Part shown: positions 22,114 to 22,197 of the stretch, one piece after another
Position numbering within the stretch: the stretch's first letter is position 1
Layout of the letters: every line of letters begins with the position of its first letter
Assembly: GCA_050694275.1 (NCBI GenBank)
Contig: JBOGXF010000166.1
Coordinates: 1 to 22,197, forward strand
Source: JBOGXF01 sp050694275
Lineage (GTDB): Bacteria; Actinomycetota; CADDZG01; WHSQ01
Direction of reading: 5' to 3'
Length of the DNA stretch: 22,197 nucleotides
The notes under the pieces: model-generated
The model's database searches: none
The model's input: only the letters and a program-made list of their open reading frames with translations
What the model was told of the DNA's origin: nothing
Position numbers and translations under genes: made by a program

Positions 22114-22181
22114 CTGGCGCGCAAGCGCCGGCCTCCTACGCTCGGAGGTGCTAGCCAACCGAGCCGAAAGGAGACCGGCGT
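22114..22181 (+). promoter_or_regulatory. Foldable leader that can mask a ribosome site
   Basis: Positions 22126-22137 pair with 22169-22180 over 11 of 12 bases, and the right arm contains the AGGAG of the Shine-Dalgarno site. Competing hairpins exist: GGCGC-GCAA-GCGCC (22116-22129), CCTCC/GGAGG (22132-22136 with 22144-22148) and CTCGG/CCGAG (22141-22145 with 22159-22163). This is the layout of a translational switch. No known riboswitch class could be assigned. Confidence 0.4.
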
Positions 22182-22197
22182 ATGCAGGCCGATGCTA
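22182..22197 (+). CDS. 5' end of an unknown gene (cut by window edge)
   Basis: Only five codons are present (MQADA). AAAGGAG (22167-22173), 8 nt upstream, is the strongest Shine-Dalgarno site in the window, so a real start is likely, but nothing can be said of the product. Confidence 0.5.

Overview
The window is a GC-rich, gene-dense piece of an actinobacterial chromosome. The main reason is an ordered block carrying the proteasome core (prcB, prcA), the Pup ligase pafA, the WYL regulators pafB and pafC, tatA, tatC and the helicase helY. As I recall the Mycobacterium tuberculosis map, this matches the order prcB-prcA...pafA-pafB-pafC-tatA-tatC-helY. The proteins have diverged clearly from mycobacterial ones, so a deep-branching actinobacterium (for example Acidimicrobiia- or Thermoleophilia-like) is plausible, but the sequence alone does not fix the class.

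Layout. (1) 1-4508, + strand: a small endonuclease VII-type HNH gene, prcB, prcA, pafA and a DUF3866 gene. pup and dop are not in the window; they are probably just upstream. (2) 4579-6506, + strand: pafB and pafC, overlapping by 4 nt. (3) 6479-8560, - strand: an orphan GAF-GAF-PAS histidine kinase inserted against the direction of the block. It is divergent from a small zinc-ribbon gene (8701-9027, + strand). The 140-bp gap between them holds a perfect sigma-28 (FliA/WhiG-type) promoter facing the zinc-ribbon gene and a weaker one facing the kinase. (4) 9086-13669, + strand: tatA, tatC, a single-pass membrane protein and helY. (5) 13746-17280, + strand: a thiolase, an alkylglycerone-phosphate-synthase-like flavoprotein and a diacylglycerol kinase-like protein, with stop/start overlaps. 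(6) 17288-20132, - strand: a 98-residue membrane protein, glpD and an alpha/beta hydrolase, each overlapping the next by 4 nt. (7) 20190-21332, + strand: an acyl-CoA dehydrogenase. (8) 21390-22103, - strand: the C-terminal remnant of a DUF222/13E12-type HNH protein. (9) At the right edge a new + strand gene begins at 22182 behind a strong Shine-Dalgarno site and a foldable leader.

How the genes fit together. The left half covers tagging and degradation of proteins (Pup ligase and 20S core), transcriptional control by PafBC (a DNA-damage activator in mycobacteria), twin-arginine export, and RNA handling by HelY. The right half concerns glycerolipids and acyl-CoA: glycerol-3-phosphate oxidation to DHAP, a possible ether-lipid step on acyl-DHAP, lipid phosphorylation, and beta-oxidation-type enzymes. 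Its agpS-like/dgk/glpD grouping recalls M. tuberculosis Rv2249c-Rv2252.

Two transcription signals stand out. Six genes without a Shine-Dalgarno site (prcB, pafA, pafB, tatA, the tatC-helY membrane gene, and the acyl-CoA dehydrogenase) have a TANNNT -10 element 6-10 nt before the start codon, as expected for leaderless mRNAs. The kinase/zinc-ribbon gap appears to belong to a sigma-28 regulon. I found no convincing wholly new multi-gene system, and saw no CRISPR array, tRNA, rRNA or insertion sequence. No gene-free stretch exceeds 300 bases.
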